Below the pieces are notes generated by a model. It made no database searches. It saw nothing but the letters and a program-made list of their open reading frames with translations, and was not told where the DNA came from. Positions 6,483-8,914 of a DNA stretch of 8,914 nucleotides are shown in pieces. Position 1 is the stretch's first letter. The number at the start of each line of letters is the position of its first letter. The stretch is from an uncultured Clostridia bacterium (GTDB taxonomy: Bacteria > Bacillota > Clostridia > UBA1381). The DNA lies in contig CAJUFV010000214.1 in NCBI GenBank assembly GCA_910585795.1, positions 1 through 8,914 of the forward strand, written 5' to 3'. The position numbers were made by a program, and so were the translations under genes.

Positions 6483-8804
6483 TCACTTTTTCACAGCAAA
6501 TACTGTAATACTGGCAGGAGGGAATATATAATTAACACAATTAGTATCCGCGGAAAACGCTGTTCTTCTCGGAATTACCTTTTCCGGATTATCAAAATCA
6601 TTCATATCATCCGGAGAATATCCTGACATTTCAAGAAGCTCCGCGTCAATTCTTGCCACTCCATCTATACATATCCGAACTGATACTTCCTCGTCACGCG
6701 TATTTACAGCTTTAATATATATATTATTTTCATCCTCACTTGCCGTATAGTAAAGCTCCTCCATAACGGGCTGTTTGTCAACCGTATTATTCTTTATTTT
6801 ATCGTTTACATACGCCTTAATTTCCCGTCCTTTCACTTCAAGGCAAAGCCTGTATTCACAGCCTGTCATAACGGAAAAAATATTATGGTCAAGACAGGAA
6901 CCGCGGCCGTCAACCTGCGCGTTTATCTCACTATCCTGATTTTGCCAGCCTCCGATAAACCATTGTATGTAATTTTTCTCATCACTTTTGCCAAAAATCA
7001 GTTTAAAACCTGTATCACCAAAATTTTTTCTTGCGGTAAATTCTATTTTATAATGTCCTGATGACACATTTCCCAGTGACTTTATTCCGGCGGACACAAA
7101 GGATACATCATCAAATTTTGTCACTTCTCCGTTTTCCACATCAGTTATAGATATATCATAAAAATCCGCGTTGCATCTGTCAGCCATAATTTCAACATTC
7201 CCTGAAATTATTTCTGAACCAAGTGTGACAGGCTTATCCAAACCTTCCGTTTTTATTTCCAGCAGTGTTTTTCCTGTGTTATTCATAAACATTTTCTGCG
7301 CATAGTAATTCGCGCTTCCATACACACGGTGATTATCAAACCATATCATGTCAGGCTTCCAGTTCACATAATCCGCATTGGCCAGCAGCGGCGCATAGCA
7401 CGCAAGCCCAACTATAGATGCATTATTCTCCATTCCTGTCATATAAGCGGCTTCAATAAGAGCATTATAATATGTATTACCCCATGTGGCATACTCTCCC
7501 ACAAAAACTTTTACTCCCTCCGGATAGCTGTCATATCGATGATAATTAGCCAGCATCCATTCAGGTGAAGTATAGTAATGCTCATCAATAAAATCTGAAC
7601 CGTTTGCGCGCGCGTTTTTCCAGCCGCGTTCAAATTCACCGCCGGCAGGAAAAGGACCCGCAGAATTAATCAGCTTTATTTCAGGATATTTTTCTTTAAC
7701 CGCCTTGTAAAACATGTCATATCTATCCCAGAATCCCTGACCAACCTCCTCATTTCCGATTGCCAGATATTCCAATCCAAACGGTTCCGCATGTCCCATA
7801 TCGGCTCTGAGCCTTCCCCATTTTGTATCGGCAGCTCCGTTGGCAAATTCAATAAGGTCAAGCGCGTCATCAATCCATTCACGCATTTCATCAAGGGGAA
7901 CAGCCTGTTCCATATGAGGATTATATCCTGCAGGAAGTACCGGCAGCGGCTTCGCGCCTATATCCTCACAAAACTGAAAATATTCAAAATATCCCAATCC
8001 AAGCGACTGATTATAACGCCAGTTATTTCTTCGCGCGGGACGATTAGTAATATCACCAACTGTATTTTTCCAACGATACATAGAATTACGGTCATCCGCG
8101 TTAAGTGTTCCGTCATGTATCAGACAACCTCCCGGAAAACGCATAAATCTGGGAGTCAGTCCCGCAAGCATTTCAGCAATATCCTTTCGCATACCGTTTT
8201 TTCTGTTCTTATACGTTTTATCCGGAAATAGCGAAACAAAGTCTATACAGAACTTACATTTTTCCTCCGCTGTAATTGCAAGCACAGCAGAATTATTTGT
8301 CTCAGGTGCGTTAAGCACGCAGCTGTATTGTGTCCACTGCTCGGAGGTAATATTAATTGTCTGTTTAACAAGCTGTCTGCCATACGCGTCATCTATGGAA
8401 ACAATAATACCGCACGGTTTATCAGCGCGCGCGTAACATGAAAAATTATAGCTTTCATCTTTACAAACAGCTATACCGCTATTATATCCCAGATTTTTTA
8501 TTCCCGCTCTTGTACCCGTATTACTAATTTCCAGAACAAGGTAATTGGGATTTTTTTCTGATAATGGCGTCTTATTTAATACAGCGGCAGACACAGACGC
8601 GCCTCCCTCTTCAACGCGTTTCCATGCCGTCAAGGCCTGATATGAAGGGTTGTCCGCAGGCGAAAACTCAAACGCCCTGTTACGCACCATTTCACCGTAA
8701 ATACCGCCGTCTGCGGCATGATTTATATCCTCAAAAAATATTCCGTAAAAATCATCCATAGACGCTTTTTTATTTTTTGTTATTGTAAGTTTATTCATAC
8801 ACAT
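6483..8804 (-). CDS. GH51 alpha-L-arabinofuranosidase, cytoplasmic, with inserted beta-sandwich domain
   Basis: Glycoside hydrolase family 51 enzyme, 773 residues, removing terminal alpha-L-arabinofuranosyl groups from arabinan- or arabinoxylan-derived oligosaccharides. The N-terminal strand GIFFEDINHAADGGIYGE (21-38) is classic for the family. A CBM4/9-like carbohydrate-binding region follows (about 60-195), then the TIM barrel (about 200-480) with FPGG (223-226). The acid/base is Glu352 in IGNEE and the probable nucleophile is Glu437 in VFVGEYA. The C-terminal beta domain (about 490-773) appears interrupted at about 555-675 by a LamG- or DUF1080-like sandwich, which explains the length against about 500 residues for compact GH51 enzymes. 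There is no signal peptide, so it acts on imported sugars, yet no sugar transporter adjoins it. An in-frame ATG at 8798 is an alternative start: AAAGGA is four bases from the ATG at 8804 and ten from the one at 8798. Confidence 0.92.
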   Translation of the reverse strand: MCMNKLTITKNKKASMDDFYGIFFEDINHAADGGIYGEMVRNRAFEFSPADNPSYQALTAWKRVEEGGASVSAAVLNKTPLSEKNPNYLVLEISNTGTRAGIKNLGYNSGIAVCKDESYNFSCYARADKPCGIIVSIDDAYGRQLVKQTINITSEQWTQYSCVLNAPETNNSAVLAITAEEKCKFCIDFVSLFPDKTYKNRKNGMRKDIAEMLAGLTPRFMRFPGGCLIHDGTLNADDRNSMYRWKNTVGDITNRPARRNNWRYNQSLGLGYFEYFQFCEDIGAKPLPVLPAGYNPHMEQAVPLDEMREWIDDALDLIEFANGAADTKWGRLRADMGHAEPFGLEYLAIGNEEVGQGFWDRYDMFYKAVKEKYPEIKLINSAGPFPAGGEFERGWKNARANGSDFIDEHYYTSPEWMLANYHRYDSYPEGVKVFVGEYATWGNTYYNALIEAAYMTGMENNASIVGLACYAPLLANADYVNWKPDMIWFDNHRVYGSANYYAQKMFMNNTGKTLLEIKTEGLDKPVTLGSEIISGNVEIMADRCNADFYDISITDVENGEVTKFDDVSFVSAGIKSLGNVSSGHYKIEFTARKNFGDTGFKLIFGKSDEKNYIQWFIGGWQNQDSEINAQVDGRGSCLDHNIFSVMTGCEYRLCLEVKGREIKAYVNDKIKNNTVDKQPVMEELYYTASEDENNIYIKAVNTRDEEVSVRICIDGVARIDAELLEMSGYSPDDMNDFDNPEKVIPRRTAFSADTNCVNYIFPPASITVFAVKK

Positions 8805-8808
8805 TCTA

Positions 8809-8814
8809 TCCTTT
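8809..8814 (-). promoter_or_regulatory. Ribosome binding site of the arabinofuranosidase gene
   Basis: Reads AAAGGA on the minus strand. Spacing is four bases to the ATG at 8804 and ten to the in-frame ATG at 8798, so it does not decide between the two starts; ten bases is at the comfortable end of the usual range and four is short. Confidence 0.75.
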
Positions 8815-8828
8815 CAAAGTATATAAAT

Positions 8829-8858
8829 ATTCTATCACAAAAATACATAGGACGTAAA
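8829..8858 (-). promoter_or_regulatory. Probable sigma-A promoter of the arabinofuranosidase gene
   Basis: On the minus strand a -35-like TTTACG (8853-8858) and a -10 TAGAAT (8829-8834, five of six consensus bases) are 18 bases apart. Transcription would start near 8822, giving a leader of less than 20 bases. I saw no clear operator palindrome or catabolite-response site around it. The remaining AT-rich bases up to 8914 hold nothing I can name. Confidence 0.55.
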
Positions 8859-8914
8859 GGCTGATATCAAAATTTATTTAACTTTATAAAAAATTAAATA
8901 TACAAAAAATATGC

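Noticed and set aside
7791..8231. 146-codon open frame on the plus strand opposite the arabinofuranosidase gene.
   Set aside because: It is antisense to the conserved GH51 barrel, has no recognisable protein pattern and no good ribosome binding site; it is a shadow of the real gene.

Overview
The window looks like AT-rich chromosomal DNA from a Gram-positive anaerobe, most likely a Clostridia-type member of the Bacillota. The pointers are strong AGGA-type ribosome binding sites, near-consensus sigma-A promoters, a lipoprotein-anchored binding protein, TTG start use, and an intracellular hemicellulose enzyme. A gut commensal is plausible, but this is inference from protein families and composition.

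Layout. (1) Bases 1-1932 hold the 3' part of an MmeI-like (type IIL/IIG) adenine-specific DNA methyltransferase whose 5' end lies outside the window. Its middle is much AT-richer than its two ends, which suggests a swapped specificity segment. (2) Bases 1999-4870 form a self-contained transporter operon. It has a near-consensus promoter, a roughly 125-base leader with an intrinsic-terminator-like hairpin before the first gene, three tightly overlapping genes (binding lipoprotein, membrane permease, ATPase), and a strong terminator. The three proteins match the COG2984/COG4120/COG1101 ABC system, whose characterised members take up tryptophan or tyrosine. (3) Bases 4904-6160 hold a short stand-alone glutamate-cysteine ligase (GshA type) with its own weak extended -10 promoter. 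(4) Bases 6161-6482 are non-coding with two convergent terminator-like hairpins and a GC-rich structured block. (5) Bases 6483-8804, minus strand, encode a cytoplasmic family GH51 alpha-L-arabinofuranosidase with an extra beta-sandwich inserted in its C-terminal part; its promoter and ribosome binding site lie at 8809-8858.

The units do not form one pathway: DNA modification, amino-acid-type uptake, low-molecular-weight thiol synthesis and arabinoside breakdown sit side by side. No CRISPR array, tRNA, rRNA, insertion sequence or phage gene was seen. The best candidates for something undescribed are the operon leader at about 2035-2135, where a 14-base segment can pair with two parts of the downstream terminator region, and the composition mosaic in the methyltransferase.
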